Source: JADFOJ01 sp041580235
GTDB taxonomy: Bacteria; Planctomycetota; Phycisphaerae; Phycisphaerales; SM1A02
Assembly (NCBI GenBank): GCA_041580235.1
Contig: JBFGEG010000010.1
Span: 1-50,276 of the forward strand
Reading direction: 5' to 3'
Length of the DNA stretch: 50,276 nucleotides
Part shown: positions 16,883 to 25,240 of the stretch, piece by piece
How the letters are laid out: each line of letters begins with the position of its first letter
Numbering within the stretch: position 1 is the stretch's first letter
The notes under the pieces: generated by a model
What the model saw: only the letters and a program-made list of their open reading frames with translations
Told to the model about the DNA's origin: nothing
The model's database searches: none
Program-made: the position numbers and the translations under genes

Positions 16883-18545
16883 CGCTGCGCTCCTCGCGTA
16901 CGAGTGTCAGCTCGACGCCGCCGACATCAGGATGCGTCGCGGCGTACTGCCGCACCCGCGCGGGATACGTCGCCAGCAGATCGTCGATCGAGCCTTCCAC
17001 CGCGTCGGTGACGGGCTTGGGCTGGAAGCCGAGGTACACGCACAGGACCGCCAGCGGAGCCAGAACGCCGATCTCACGCCAGCTCAGGTCGGCCGGGAGC
17101 GTCGGGCCGTGATGGGCGCCCGCAGCGACCGCGGGCTCCTTGAGGGGGCCGAAGACGGTCTTGCCGACCATCATCAGGAGATACATCGCAGCCAGGATCA
17201 TGCCGGCCCCCGCGGCCACCGCGTACCAGGGACCGAGCCGGCCGGGAAACGTGGCCGCGTCGGGGCTCGCGGTGAAGGCGCCGATGAGGCACAGAAACTC
17301 GCTGACGAAGCCGTTGAGACCCGGCAGCCCCACCGAGGACATCGTGAAGAAGACCATGAAGAACGCCCACACCGGCATGACTTTCGAGAGGCCGCTCATC
17401 TCGTGCATGTCGCGGGTGTGGTATCGCTCGTAGATCATTCCGATCAGGAAGAACAACGCGCCGGTGGAGAGCCCGTGGTTGATCATGTACAGGACCGACC
17501 CCTGGGCGCCGAGCGGGTTGAGGGCGACCAGCCCCAGCACACAGAAGCCGAGGTGGCTCACCGACGAGAACGCCACGAGCCGCTTGAGATCGTCCTGGAC
17601 CCAGCAGATCAGGGCGGCGTAGATGATCCCGATGATGGAGATCACGGCGATGGCCGGTGCGTACTCGACAACCGCCTCCGGCACCATGGGCAGGACGAAG
17701 CGGTAGAGCCCGTAGGTCCCCAGCTTCAGGAGGACGCCCGCGAGGATCACGGAGCCTGCCGCGGGGGCCTCGGTGTGGGCCAGCGGCAGCCACGTGTGCA
17801 GCGGGAAGAGCGGAACCTTGACCGCGAAGCCCGCCAGCAGGGCGGCGAGCACCCACGCCTGCTCGCTTGTCGTGAGCTGGCTGGAGGCGAAGCTCGTCAG
17901 CGACGCGATGTCGAAGGACCAGCTCAGGTCCCGGACGAGCTGGCCGGCGCCATCGGTGAGAATCATCGCATTCGCCTCGGCGTACTGCCACGCCACGTAC
18001 AGCAGCCCGGCCAGGGCGATCAGGGAACCGGTGAACGTGTACAGGAAGAACTTCGTGCACGCCCGCGCCCGATCGCCGCTGCCCCAGATCGCGATCAGAA
18101 AGTACATGGGGATGAGCGTGAACTCGAAGCAGATGTAGAAGAAGATGAGATCGCGGGCGACGAACACCCCCACCATGGCCGCCTCGATCACCAGCAGCCA
18201 GGCGTAGTACTCCTTGACACGCTCGCTGATCGCCGTGAACGAGCCCCAGACGCACAGCGGCACGAGCAGGGTGGTGAGCAGCACCAGCAGAAGGGCCACC
18301 GAGTCGGCACCGAAGGTGAAGGTGATGCCGATCGACTCCAGTCCGAGCCACGGGATCGACGCCTCGAGCCCGAACCCGCCGTCATGCCAGTGCTCGAAGG
18401 CGAAGGCCAGAATCACGCTGTGGGCGAACGTCGCCGTGGTCGCGAGCAGGGCGATCCACTTCGCCTGCCGCGCCGGCGCGAGCACGATCGCCGCCGCGCC
18501 GGCCAGCGGAACCAAGAGCATCAGCGCCGGCCACAGCCACGTCAT
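16875..18545 (-). CDS. nuoM: NADH-quinone oxidoreductase subunit M
   Basis: 556-residue antiporter-like proton-pumping subunit of complex I. Visible landmarks: ICFEFTLIPMYFLIAIWG (with the essential Glu), VKVPLFPLHTWLPLAHTEAP (family signature), AGVLLKLGTYGLYRF, and DDLKRLVAFSSVSHLGF. The start is the ATG at 18545, overlapping the nuoL stop (ATGA). An extended frame to 18830 is only overlap with nuoL. The C-terminus carries a charged tail of about 60 residues after the last helix. Confidence 0.95.
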   Translation of the reverse strand: MTWLWPALMLLVPLAGAAAIVLAPARQAKWIALLATTATFAHSVILAFAFEHWHDGGFGLEASIPWLGLESIGITFTFGADSVALLLVLLTTLLVPLCVWGSFTAISERVKEYYAWLLVIEAAMVGVFVARDLIFFYICFEFTLIPMYFLIAIWGSGDRARACTKFFLYTFTGSLIALAGLLYVAWQYAEANAMILTDGAGQLVRDLSWSFDIASLTSFASSQLTTSEQAWVLAALLAGFAVKVPLFPLHTWLPLAHTEAPAAGSVILAGVLLKLGTYGLYRFVLPMVPEAVVEYAPAIAVISIIGIIYAALICWVQDDLKRLVAFSSVSHLGFCVLGLVALNPLGAQGSVLYMINHGLSTGALFFLIGMIYERYHTRDMHEMSGLSKVMPVWAFFMVFFTMSSVGLPGLNGFVSEFLCLIGAFTASPDAATFPGRLGPWYAVAAGAGMILAAMYLLMMVGKTVFGPLKEPAVAAGAHHGPTLPADLSWREIGVLAPLAVLCVYLGFQPKPVTDAVEGSIDDLLATYPARVRQYAATHPDVGGVELTLVREERSDG

Positions 18546-20614
18546 CCCGCACCCCCGATGCTCCGCCACTCGTTGAGCAGCTCGATGACCTGCGGCATGA
18601 GAAAGACCAGGATCGCCACCAGGGCCGCCCCGCCCACCATCGAAACGGCATACGACTGGAGGATCCCGTTCTGCAGCGGCTGGAAGCCGCGGCCCAGGAC
18701 CCGCGGGATGCGGGCGACGCCGTCGACGAGTCCCATGTCCAAGAGGTAGCGATCGAGGAGGTTCAGGATGTGGCCGATGACCCAGAGCGGCGCGCGGATC
18801 ATGAGGTGGTACAGCTCGTCCACGTACCACTTGTTCTCCATGGCCCTGGGCAGCCAGCCCGTGACCAGGTTGGACCGCAGCGCCCGCTTGAGGTCATGGG
18901 CCGCCTTGCGGTTGGCGCGGTGGAAGAACCACGCCACCCCAATGCCGGCGATCCCGATGGTGCCGGCGATCCACGGCATCCAGGAGTGCGGGTCCGCCCA
19001 GACCGATGCGGCCTGAGCGACATGATGGTCGCCCGGGAGGCCGCCCGCCGCGGTGGACCCCTCGATCATTCGCACGGCCCACCCCGCGCAGAAGATCGAC
19101 CCCACCGCGCCGGCCGTGATCACGATCAGCACGAGGTTGATCGCCATTCGCGGCGCGTGCGGATGGAACTCGCCCCCGGTGTCGCCGTGGTGCTCATCAC
19201 CCGGCTCGAACTGCACGGGCCCGTCGCAGACGCGGAACCACACGCGGAACGTGTAGTACGCGGTGAGAAAGGCCGTCAGCAGGGCGATGAAGCCGAGGGC
19301 CACAAAGCCCGGCCCGTGGGCGGCGAAGGTCTCGGCCATGATGGCGTCCTTCGACCAAAAGCCGTTGGTCACGAGGGGCACGCCGGCCAGGCACATGCAG
19401 CCGTAGAGCATCGTGTAGCTGGTGACCCGCCAGCCCGGCAGGTGCCGCAGCCCCGAGACCTTCCGGAGGTCGAGCTGGCCGGCGAAGCCGTGCATGACGG
19501 CGCCGGCGGTCAGGAAGAGCACCGCCGTGAAGAAGGCGTGCGTGAACACGTGGTACGCGGCGCCCACCGTGGTCATGATCCCGACGCCCAGGAACATGTA
19601 GCCCAGCTGTGACACGGTCGAGTAGGCGAAGATCCGCTTGATGTCGTACTGGGCCATGCCGATCGTCGCCGCCAGGAGGGCCGTGAGACCACCCACCCAC
19701 GCCACGGTGGGCAGGGCCATCTCGTGCAGCGTCATGACCGGGAACATCCGGCACAGCAGATACACGCCGGCCGTCACCATGGTGGCGGCATGGATGAGCG
19801 CCGACACCGGCGTCGGGCCCTCCATGGCGTCGGGCAGCCAGACATACAGCGGAAGCTGCGCGCTCTTGCCGAACGCACCGAGCATCAGCAGGAACGGGAT
19901 GGCCCGGATCGACCAGCCGCCGGCCTCGGTCGGGTAGCCGCCGGCGCTGATCTGCTCGAACAGCGCCGCGTACTCGACGGTTCCGAAGTTGAGCCAGATG
20001 AAGTAGATGCCCAGGGCGAGACCCAGGTCGCCGATGCGGTTGACGATGAAAGCCTTCTTGGCCGCCGCCACCGCGGACGGGCGCTGGTAGTAGTAGCCGA
20101 TCAGCCAGTACGACGCGAAGCCGACGCCCTCCCAGCCGAGATAGAGCATCAGGAGGTTGTCGGCCATGACCAGCGCGATCATGGCGAACAGGAAGACGCT
20201 GATGCCCGCAAAGAACCGGCTGTAGCCTCCGCCGACGTCGTGCTCCATGTACTCGCTGGCATAGAGGGCGATGAGCGTCCCCAGCCCCGTGACGAAAAGC
20301 ATCCACATGAGCGTCAGCGAGTCCACGTAGAACGAGAAGTTCGCGACGAACGACCCTTCGGCCCAGGTGATCCCGAACCAGTCGAGCAGGTGGATGGTCA
20401 CGGGCTGCTCGTACCGCAGGAACAGCGCCAGCGTCAGGGCGAACGACGCGCCCAGCAGCGCCACCGTGATCCACGCCGGCAACTTGGTGCGGACCTTGAA
20501 GGCGGCACAGAGACCGCACAGAACGGTGGACACCGCCGGCAGCCACAGGATCCACCCCGCCCACGGCATGCTCGCGGCCTCGGTGGCGATGGGGAATACG
20601 GCGGCGGTGGTCAT
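18542..20614 (-). CDS. nuoL: NADH-quinone oxidoreductase subunit L
   Basis: 690-residue distal antiporter-like subunit of complex I. Landmarks: ADNLLMLYLGWEGVGFASYWLIG (conserved Glu), GKSAQLPLYVWLPDAMEGPTPVSALIHAATMVTAG (family signature region), DIKRIFAYSTVSQLGYMFLG. A C-terminal amphipathic region (about 560-690) contains ENKWYVDELYHLMIRAPLW, the lateral-helix part typical of NuoL. A His/Asp-rich loop (DEHHGDTGGEFHPHAP) at about 470-490 sits between helices. Start and stop overlap nuoK and nuoM by ATGA, giving tight coupling. Confidence 0.96.
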   Translation of the reverse strand: MTTAAVFPIATEAASMPWAGWILWLPAVSTVLCGLCAAFKVRTKLPAWITVALLGASFALTLALFLRYEQPVTIHLLDWFGITWAEGSFVANFSFYVDSLTLMWMLFVTGLGTLIALYASEYMEHDVGGGYSRFFAGISVFLFAMIALVMADNLLMLYLGWEGVGFASYWLIGYYYQRPSAVAAAKKAFIVNRIGDLGLALGIYFIWLNFGTVEYAALFEQISAGGYPTEAGGWSIRAIPFLLMLGAFGKSAQLPLYVWLPDAMEGPTPVSALIHAATMVTAGVYLLCRMFPVMTLHEMALPTVAWVGGLTALLAATIGMAQYDIKRIFAYSTVSQLGYMFLGVGIMTTVGAAYHVFTHAFFTAVLFLTAGAVMHGFAGQLDLRKVSGLRHLPGWRVTSYTMLYGCMCLAGVPLVTNGFWSKDAIMAETFAAHGPGFVALGFIALLTAFLTAYYTFRVWFRVCDGPVQFEPGDEHHGDTGGEFHPHAPRMAINLVLIVITAGAVGSIFCAGWAVRMIEGSTAAGGLPGDHHVAQAASVWADPHSWMPWIAGTIGIAGIGVAWFFHRANRKAAHDLKRALRSNLVTGWLPRAMENKWYVDELYHLMIRAPLWVIGHILNLLDRYLLDMGLVDGVARIPRVLGRGFQPLQNGILQSYAVSMVGGAALVAILVFLMPQVIELLNEWRSIGGAG

Positions 20615-20946
20615 GGCTCACCAAGCTCCGACCACGCCTCGGCGCTGAGTGTCTCGCGCCGCCGGTACAGAAGAACCACCAGACCCAGGGCCAGCGCCGC
20701 CTCGGCGGCGGCGATGGTGAGGATGAAGATCACGAAGACCTGGCCGGAGACATCGAGGTGGTAGCGGCCGAACGCGATCATGGCGATGGCCGCCGCCTGG
20801 AACATGAGCTCCGTGCACAGAAACATGACGATCAGGTTGCGGCGGCTGACGAATCCGATGAGCCCGATGGCAAACAGGATGGCGCTGGTGAGCGTGAAGT
20901 GGATCAGCGTCAGGCCGGCCAGCGGCTCCACGACGACATCGCTCAT
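20611..20946 (-). CDS. nuoK: NADH-quinone oxidoreductase subunit K
   Basis: 111 residues, three membrane helices. The typical NuoK core is visible: a helix with GLIGFVSRRNLIVMFLCTELMFQAA (conserved membrane Glu) and FVIFILTIAAAEAALALGLVVLLYR (second conserved Glu), both part of the proton pathway. Length is normal. It overlaps nuoL and nuoJ by four bases at each end. Confidence 0.95.
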   Translation of the reverse strand: MSDVVVEPLAGLTLIHFTLTSAILFAIGLIGFVSRRNLIVMFLCTELMFQAAAIAMIAFGRYHLDVSGQVFVIFILTIAAAEAALALGLVVLLYRRRETLSAEAWSELGEP

Positions 20947-21866
20947 CGGGCGCCTCCCCCCTCATCCAGCACGGAGGCCTCGATCTGCCGCCGGGCCAAC
21001 ACCACCGCCCCGTACATCGCCATGAGAAGGATGACGCCCGCCAGCTCCAGGCTCACCGGAAAATCGGCGATGAGGGCGAGCCCGACCCGCTCGATGTTCT
21101 CCGGCAGCACCTCCGGGGGCAGCCCGAGCTGCTGCGGCTCCCTGACGCCGGCCACCTGGATGTCGACATATGCCTGCCCGTCGATCACGCGGACGCGATC
21201 CGACGGCTCGGCCACGAAGCTCTCGAAGTCCGGGACCTCCCGGCGCACGGCGTCTTCCACGCGGTCGGGCAGGGCGTTGAGCAGCTCCCACGACGCGGTC
21301 AGATGCTCGTTGGCGGTGGGCGGCGGCGGAAGCTGCGGCGTGCCGCTGAAGATGGTCTCGCTGAGCAGGGCCAGCATGATGAAGCCCACGGCGACGGCGG
21401 CCGCGGGCTCCCGCGGGATCACGTCGTACTCGGCCTCCCCGCTCTCCTGGCCGGGCACCGGCGCCTGCTGGGCAAGCATGATCACGAACATGTAGGTGAT
21501 GAGGATCGCCCCCGCGTAGACGATGATCAGGGCGAAGGCCATGAACTCCGCTTCGAGCATGAGAAACAGCCCGGCGGAGCTGAGCACGACCATCACGAAG
21601 TACAGGGCCGCGAAAACGGGCCGGTGGTGGGTGATCATGCGAAGGGCCGAGGCGATCGCGATGAGGCTGAACACGGCGAAGAACGGCGTCGGCAGCCCCT
21701 CGGCCGGCGTGCCCAGGGCCGCCGTCGACTCCCGGGCCACCCAGCCCAGGGCCCCGAGACCGAGCACGATGCCGACGGTCTTGACGGCCCGATGACCCGG
21801 CCGCAGCAACAGATAGACGGCGATGGCTCCGAGCACGCAGCTTGTGTAGAGGACGTTGGGGGCCAT
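20943..21866 (-). CDS. nuoJ: NADH-quinone oxidoreductase subunit J, extended
   Basis: 307 residues, much longer than the usual about 165-200. Two or three extra N-terminal hydrophobic segments (residues about 8-45) precede the NuoJ core, recognisable from the helix with FVMVVLSSAGLFLMLEAEFMA and IIVYAGAILITYMFVIMLAQQ. A polar insert of about 110 residues (about 180-275, containing RVRVIDGQAYVDIQVAGVRE) separates the fourth helix from the last one, GVILLMAMYGAVVLARRQ. NuoJ forms part of the membrane arm near the quinone channel. It is first of the local nuoJKLMN unit; nuoA-I are not next to it. The start is ATG at 21866; no clear Shine-Dalgarno precedes it. Confidence 0.9.
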   Translation of the reverse strand: MAPNVLYTSCVLGAIAVYLLLRPGHRAVKTVGIVLGLGALGWVARESTAALGTPAEGLPTPFFAVFSLIAIASALRMITHHRPVFAALYFVMVVLSSAGLFLMLEAEFMAFALIIVYAGAILITYMFVIMLAQQAPVPGQESGEAEYDVIPREPAAAVAVGFIMLALLSETIFSGTPQLPPPPTANEHLTASWELLNALPDRVEDAVRREVPDFESFVAEPSDRVRVIDGQAYVDIQVAGVREPQQLGLPPEVLPENIERVGLALIADFPVSLELAGVILLMAMYGAVVLARRQIEASVLDEGGGAR

Positions 21867-21902
21867 GGCGGACCGGGGGCGGGAGGCCCCGAAGAGGCGG
21901 CC

Positions 21903-21931
21903 AAGATAGGCCCAGCGGCGGGCCGCCGCAA
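21903..21931 (-). promoter_or_regulatory. Candidate promoter for nuoJKLMN
   Basis: On the minus strand TTGCGG (21931-21926) and TATCTT (21908-21903) are separated by exactly 17 bases and lie about 37 bases before the nuoJ ATG, in the 138-base gap between divergent nuoJ and pgsA. The match to consensus is partial (3/6 and 4/6). Confidence 0.3.
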
Positions 21932-22004
21932 CCAATCCGTGCCGAAGTTCACAATCTCCGGGGGGAGGTCCGCGGTCCGGCCGTGGCCCGCTAGGATCCT
22001 CGAC

Positions 22005-22676
22005 ATGCCCGATTCCGTCCGCAGAAGCCTGCCCAACGGGCTGACGATCCTGCGGCTGGTGCTGGCCGCCGCCTTCTTCGCCGCGCTCAACGCCTACCGG
22101 TACCCGGATCATCACGTGGTCTGGGCCAACATCTCCATCGCGCGGTTCATCATGGCCGCGGTCACCGACGCCCTCGACGGGTATCTCGCCAGGAAGTGGC
22201 ACGCCGAGTCGATCTTCGGCCGGATCATGGACCCGTTCTGCGACAAGGTGCTCGTGCTGGGGGCGTTCATCTATCTGGCCGGGCCGCGGTTCGTGGTCCG
22301 CGAGTGGGTGCAGGAGGGGTCGTTCTTCACGATGGCGACCGGCGTGTACCCGTGGATGGTCGTGGTCGTGCTCGCCCGGGAGCTGCTGGTCACCGGGTTT
22401 CGCGGCGAGGCGGAGTCCATGGGCGTGAGCTTCGCCTCCAGCTGGTCGGGCAAGGGCAAGATGATCCTCCAGTCGATCACCATCCCCACCGTCCTGTTCC
22501 TGGTCGTCAACTTCCGGACCCACGAGCAGGACTCGATCAGTGTCGCGGCCCGCGTGCTGTGCCACGTCCTGATCTGGATCACGGTCCTCGTGACGATCTG
22601 GTCCGGGCTGCCGTACATCTTCCGCCTTCGTCAGATCACCGGCGGCGCAAGGCCCTCGAGCGACGGAGCACCATGA
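22005..22676 (+). CDS. pgsA: CDP-diacylglycerol-glycerol-3-phosphate 3-phosphatidyltransferase
   Basis: 223-residue membrane enzyme making phosphatidylglycerophosphate, the committed step to phosphatidylglycerol. The CDP-alcohol phosphotransferase motif D-G-x2-A-R-x8-G-x3-D-x3-D is intact (Asp58, Gly59, Ala62, Arg63, Gly72, Asp76, Asp80). The N-terminal NGLTILRLVLA and the ARELLVTGFRG segment favour PgsA over PssA. There are about five or six membrane helices. The start is ATG at 22005 with AGGA about 10 bases upstream; the reading frame is open further upstream only as a shadow of nuoJ. Its stop overlaps the pgpA start (ATGA), pairing two successive pathway steps. Confidence 0.92.
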   Translation: MPDSVRRSLPNGLTILRLVLAAAFFAALNAYRYPDHHVVWANISIARFIMAAVTDALDGYLARKWHAESIFGRIMDPFCDKVLVLGAFIYLAGPRFVVREWVQEGSFFTMATGVYPWMVVVVLARELLVTGFRGEAESMGVSFASSWSGKGKMILQSITIPTVLFLVVNFRTHEQDSISVAARVLCHVLIWITVLVTIWSGLPYIFRLRQITGGARPSSDGAP

Positions 22677-23179
22677 CGGCACTGCGGCTCGCCCTGCTCA
22701 CGGTGCTCGGTCTGGGGCGGATCCGGCCCGCGCCGGGGACGTGGGGCTCGGCGGCGGCGGTCGTGCTGGTGCTGGGCGTGCTCGCCGCCGGCGCGACCCC
22801 GACGGTCGTCAACGTCGTGCTGCTGGTCACCATGGTGATCTTCTCGCTGTCGTGCATCATCGACGGCGGCTGGGCGGAGCAGCGGTTCGGCGACAAGGAT
22901 CCGGGGCAGGTCGTGGCCGACGAGACGGCCGGTCAGGCGCTGGCCATGATGTTGCTGCCGTGGAGCGCGGGCCCGGACGCGTGGCCGCGCAACCTTCTTC
23001 TCGCGGGGACAGCCTTCGCGGCCTTCCGGTTCTTCGACATACTCAAGCCCCCGCCGATCCGCCGGGTGCAGCGGGTCGGCGGCGGCTGGGGCATCCTGCT
23101 CGACGATCTCCTCGCCGGTGCCGCCGCGCTGGCCGTCACCCAGACGGTGGCGTGGTTAACAGCTCCGGCAGTCGTTTGA
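22673..23179 (+). CDS. pgpA: Phosphatidylglycerophosphatase A
   Basis: 168-residue membrane phosphatase converting phosphatidylglycerophosphate to phosphatidylglycerol. The family signature near the N-terminus reads GLGRIRPAPGTWGS; DKDPGQVVADETAGQALAMM (conserved Asp/Glu catalytic region) and AFRFFDILKPPPIRRVQR follow, then GWGILLDDLLAG. The start ATG overlaps the pgsA stop. The 3' end runs 44 bases into the convergent receiver-like gene. Confidence 0.93.
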   Translation: MTALRLALLTVLGLGRIRPAPGTWGSAAAVVLVLGVLAAGATPTVVNVVLLVTMVIFSLSCIIDGGWAEQRFGDKDPGQVVADETAGQALAMMLLPWSAGPDAWPRNLLLAGTAFAAFRFFDILKPPPIRRVQRVGGGWGILLDDLLAGAAALAVTQTVAWLTAPAVV

Positions 23180-23450
23180 CAAACGCCGAGCGGGCCAGGA
23201 CCTCGTCGGCGCCCGCGACGCGGGCGGCGTCGAGCAGGTCCTTCCTGACATGGGAGCCGAAGGCCACGATCCGCGACGTGCGCTCGCGGCAACGGGCGAT
23301 CGCGCCCATCGCGTCGGGGCACTCGAGATCGATGAACACCAGGTCGGCGCCGTCCAGCTCGTCCGCCGCGCGGGCGATCCTGACGGGCACGCCGTGGCCC
23401 GCGATCCGGCTGGCAAAGATCAGATCGGAGACCAGGGCGGCGACGTTCAG
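23136..23450 (-). CDS. Small receiver-like protein, degenerate response-regulator fold
   Basis: 104 residues. Alternating strands and helices (NVAALVSDLIFASRI, DLVFIDLE, SRIVAFGSH, GADEVLARSAF) match a CheY-like receiver. The Asp in FIDLE would be the phosphoacceptor position, but the usual Lys of the last active-site loop is Arg/Ser here and no output domain follows, so phosphotransfer is doubtful. Start: the fold begins at a CTG whose bases overlap the upstream stop (CTGA), with GGAAAG about 9 bases before it. An in-frame ATG at 23516 would force a 70-base overlap and add residues that do not fit the fold. CTG initiation is rare, so this start is a judgement. Linked to the SRPBCC gene. Confidence 0.6.
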   Translation of the reverse strand: MNVAALVSDLIFASRIAGHGVPVRIARAADELDGADLVFIDLECPDAMGAIARCRERTSRIVAFGSHVRKDLLDAARVAGADEVLARSAFVKRLPELLTTPPSG

Positions 23451-23908
23451 AGCGGCTTCACTTTCCGCATGTCCAGCGCGACCTCGAGCACCGAGCGCAG
23501 GTTGCACAGCTGCCAACGCCAGGTCGCAGCCTCCTGAGCCATCGACAGCAGCGACTCCACGTCATCCTTGAACGGCCCCTGCCGCAGCACGACGCGGCAG
23601 CCCTCCTCCACGCTCGGGTCGACCTTCCAGTAGAGCGGGGCATGGGTGTCGGTGTGAGCGACCTGCCAGTCCCAGACGATCACGCCTCCCGGGTCGTAGT
23701 CCAGGATCGTGATCGTCGTCGTCTTCTTGAACTCGGCATCCCATCCCAGAGTGATCGTGCCTCCCGGCTCCAGCTCGACCCTGGCCGCCACGGGAAACCA
23801 CCGCGCAAGACCCGCCGGGGTCGTGAGGCACGCGAACAGCTCGTCGTGGTGGCACGCGATGGTCTCGTGGTGCTCGACCCAGATCCCGTCGTCTTCTCGC
23901 TTGATCAT
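23447..23908 (-). CDS. SRPBCC/AHSA1-like START-fold protein
   Basis: 153 residues. The N-terminal strand and HHETIACHHDELFACLTTPAGLARWF match the opening of AHSA1/SRPBCC-domain proteins. A beta-sheet with PGGTITLGWD and VIVWDWQ and a long C-terminal helix (ATWRWQLCNLRSVLEVAL) complete the helix-grip fold, which makes a hydrophobic cavity. Ligand and role are unknown; in this family roles range from Hsp90 co-chaperone-like to lipid or polyketide binding. The ATG overlaps the lysA stop, so it is in the lysA operon. Confidence 0.8.
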   Translation of the reverse strand: MIKREDDGIWVEHHETIACHHDELFACLTTPAGLARWFPVAARVELEPGGTITLGWDAEFKKTTTITILDYDPGGVIVWDWQVAHTDTHAPLYWKVDPSVEEGCRVVLRQGPFKDDVESLLSMAQEAATWRWQLCNLRSVLEVALDMRKVKPL

Positions 23909-25236
23909 GACGATTCCCCGGCCGACACCAGACTCAGAATCGTGTCGGGCTCCACCTCATGGTCGGTCATGTCATCATAGCTTTCGCGGCGCCGCACCAG
24001 CACCGCCGTCGGGCCGGCGACCATCACCTCGGCCGGCAGGGGCATGGAGTTGTACCGGCTCGCCATGACCATGCCGTAGGCGCCCGTGGAGAACACCGCC
24101 AGCAGATCCCCCCGCTGCAGCGGCGGCAGCGGCCGGTTCTCGGCCAGGAAGTCGCCCGACTCGCAGATCGGCCCCACCACGTCGACGGTCACCAGGCCAT
24201 CCATGTCCATCGTCTCCCGCCGTTGTTTCGGGACGTACGCCGGGTCCACGTGGGCCGGCCAGATGAAATGGAATGCGCCGTAGTGCGACGGCCGAATGAG
24301 CGTGTTCATGCCTCCGTCGCAGATGACAAACGTCTTGGTTCCGGACTGCTTGACGTAGAGGACGCGGATGAGCAGCACGCCGGCGTTGGCGGTGATCGTC
24401 CGCCCCGGCTCGATGACCACCTTGAGCCCGTCCCGGACGCGGTCCACCAGCAGCGGCACGATCCGGTCGGCGTACTCGGACGCCGGCGGCGTCTGCTCGG
24501 TCTCGTAGTCGGCGCCGAATCCGCCGCCGATGTCCAGCATGCTCACGGCGTGCCCGCGGTCCCGCAGGGCGTCGATGAGCTGAAGCACCTTGCGTGTGCT
24601 CTCGACGTACGGATCGGGGGAGTAGATGGGCGATCCGAGGTGCAGGTGGATGCCGCTGAGGGCACAGAGATCGTCGCCGCCGTACGCGTCGAAGAACGAT
24701 CGCGCCCGCTCAAGGTCCACGCCGAACTTCGTCTCCTTCCTGCCCGTGGTCGTATAGCGGTGGGTGTGCGGATCAACATCAGGGTTGACACGCAGCGCGA
24801 CCCGGCACGACCGGTCCATCTGGGCCGCGATGGCCCTGATGGCCTCGAACTCCGCCTCCGACTCGACGTTGAGCCACCCGACCCCCTCGGCGAGGGCCTG
24901 GCGAATCTCCGCATCGGACTTGCCCACGCCGGCGTACACGCAGCGTCGCGGGTCAACGCCGGCCAGCTTCGCCCGGTGCAGCTCCCCGCCGCTGACCAGG
25001 TCCATGCCCGCGCCGCACTCGGCCAGCGTGCGGCACACGGAGATGTTCGCGCAGCTCTTGATCGAGTAGCAGATGAGAGGATCGAGCGGCTCGAACGCCT
25101 TCGCCAGACGCGTGTAGTGGTCGCGGAGCGTCGCCCGCGAGTACACGTAGCACGGCGTTCCCGCCGCTTCGGCGATCGCCTCGGCCGTGAGCGCCTCGCA
25201 ATGCAGCAGACCGTGCTGGTAGGTGAAGTGATCCAC
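23905..25236 (-). CDS. lysA: Diaminopimelate decarboxylase
   Basis: 443 residues. PLP-dependent enzyme converting meso-diaminopimelate to lysine, the last step of the pathway. The PLP lysine is Lys60 in YSIKSCAN. The glycine-rich phosphate loop is MLDIGGGFGADYE, followed by the EPGRTITANAGVL segment; ICESGDFLAENR holds the substrate-binding Cys/Glu motif of the C-terminal domain. I chose GTG at 25236: it lies four bases after the upstream stop and gives a normal N-terminus (HFTYQHGLLHCE). A TTG at 25269 would overlap the upstream gene. Part of a long leftward operon with the AsmA-like gene upstream. Confidence 0.95.
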   Translation of the reverse strand: MDHFTYQHGLLHCEALTAEAIAEAAGTPCYVYSRATLRDHYTRLAKAFEPLDPLICYSIKSCANISVCRTLAECGAGMDLVSGGELHRAKLAGVDPRRCVYAGVGKSDAEIRQALAEGVGWLNVESEAEFEAIRAIAAQMDRSCRVALRVNPDVDPHTHRYTTTGRKETKFGVDLERARSFFDAYGGDDLCALSGIHLHLGSPIYSPDPYVESTRKVLQLIDALRDRGHAVSMLDIGGGFGADYETEQTPPASEYADRIVPLLVDRVRDGLKVVIEPGRTITANAGVLLIRVLYVKQSGTKTFVICDGGMNTLIRPSHYGAFHFIWPAHVDPAYVPKQRRETMDMDGLVTVDVVGPICESGDFLAENRPLPPLQRGDLLAVFSTGAYGMVMASRYNSMPLPAEVMVAGPTAVLVRRRESYDDMTDHEVEPDTILSLVSAGESS

Positions 25237-25240
25237 GATG

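Noticed and set aside
16812..18749. 645-codon open frame opposite nuoM
   Set aside because: Antisense shadow of a clear complex I subunit; charged low-complexity translation with no motif.
22005..23179. pgsA as a phosphatidylserine synthase
   Set aside because: The RELLVTGFR segment and coupling to pgpA favour the phosphatidylglycerophosphate enzyme.
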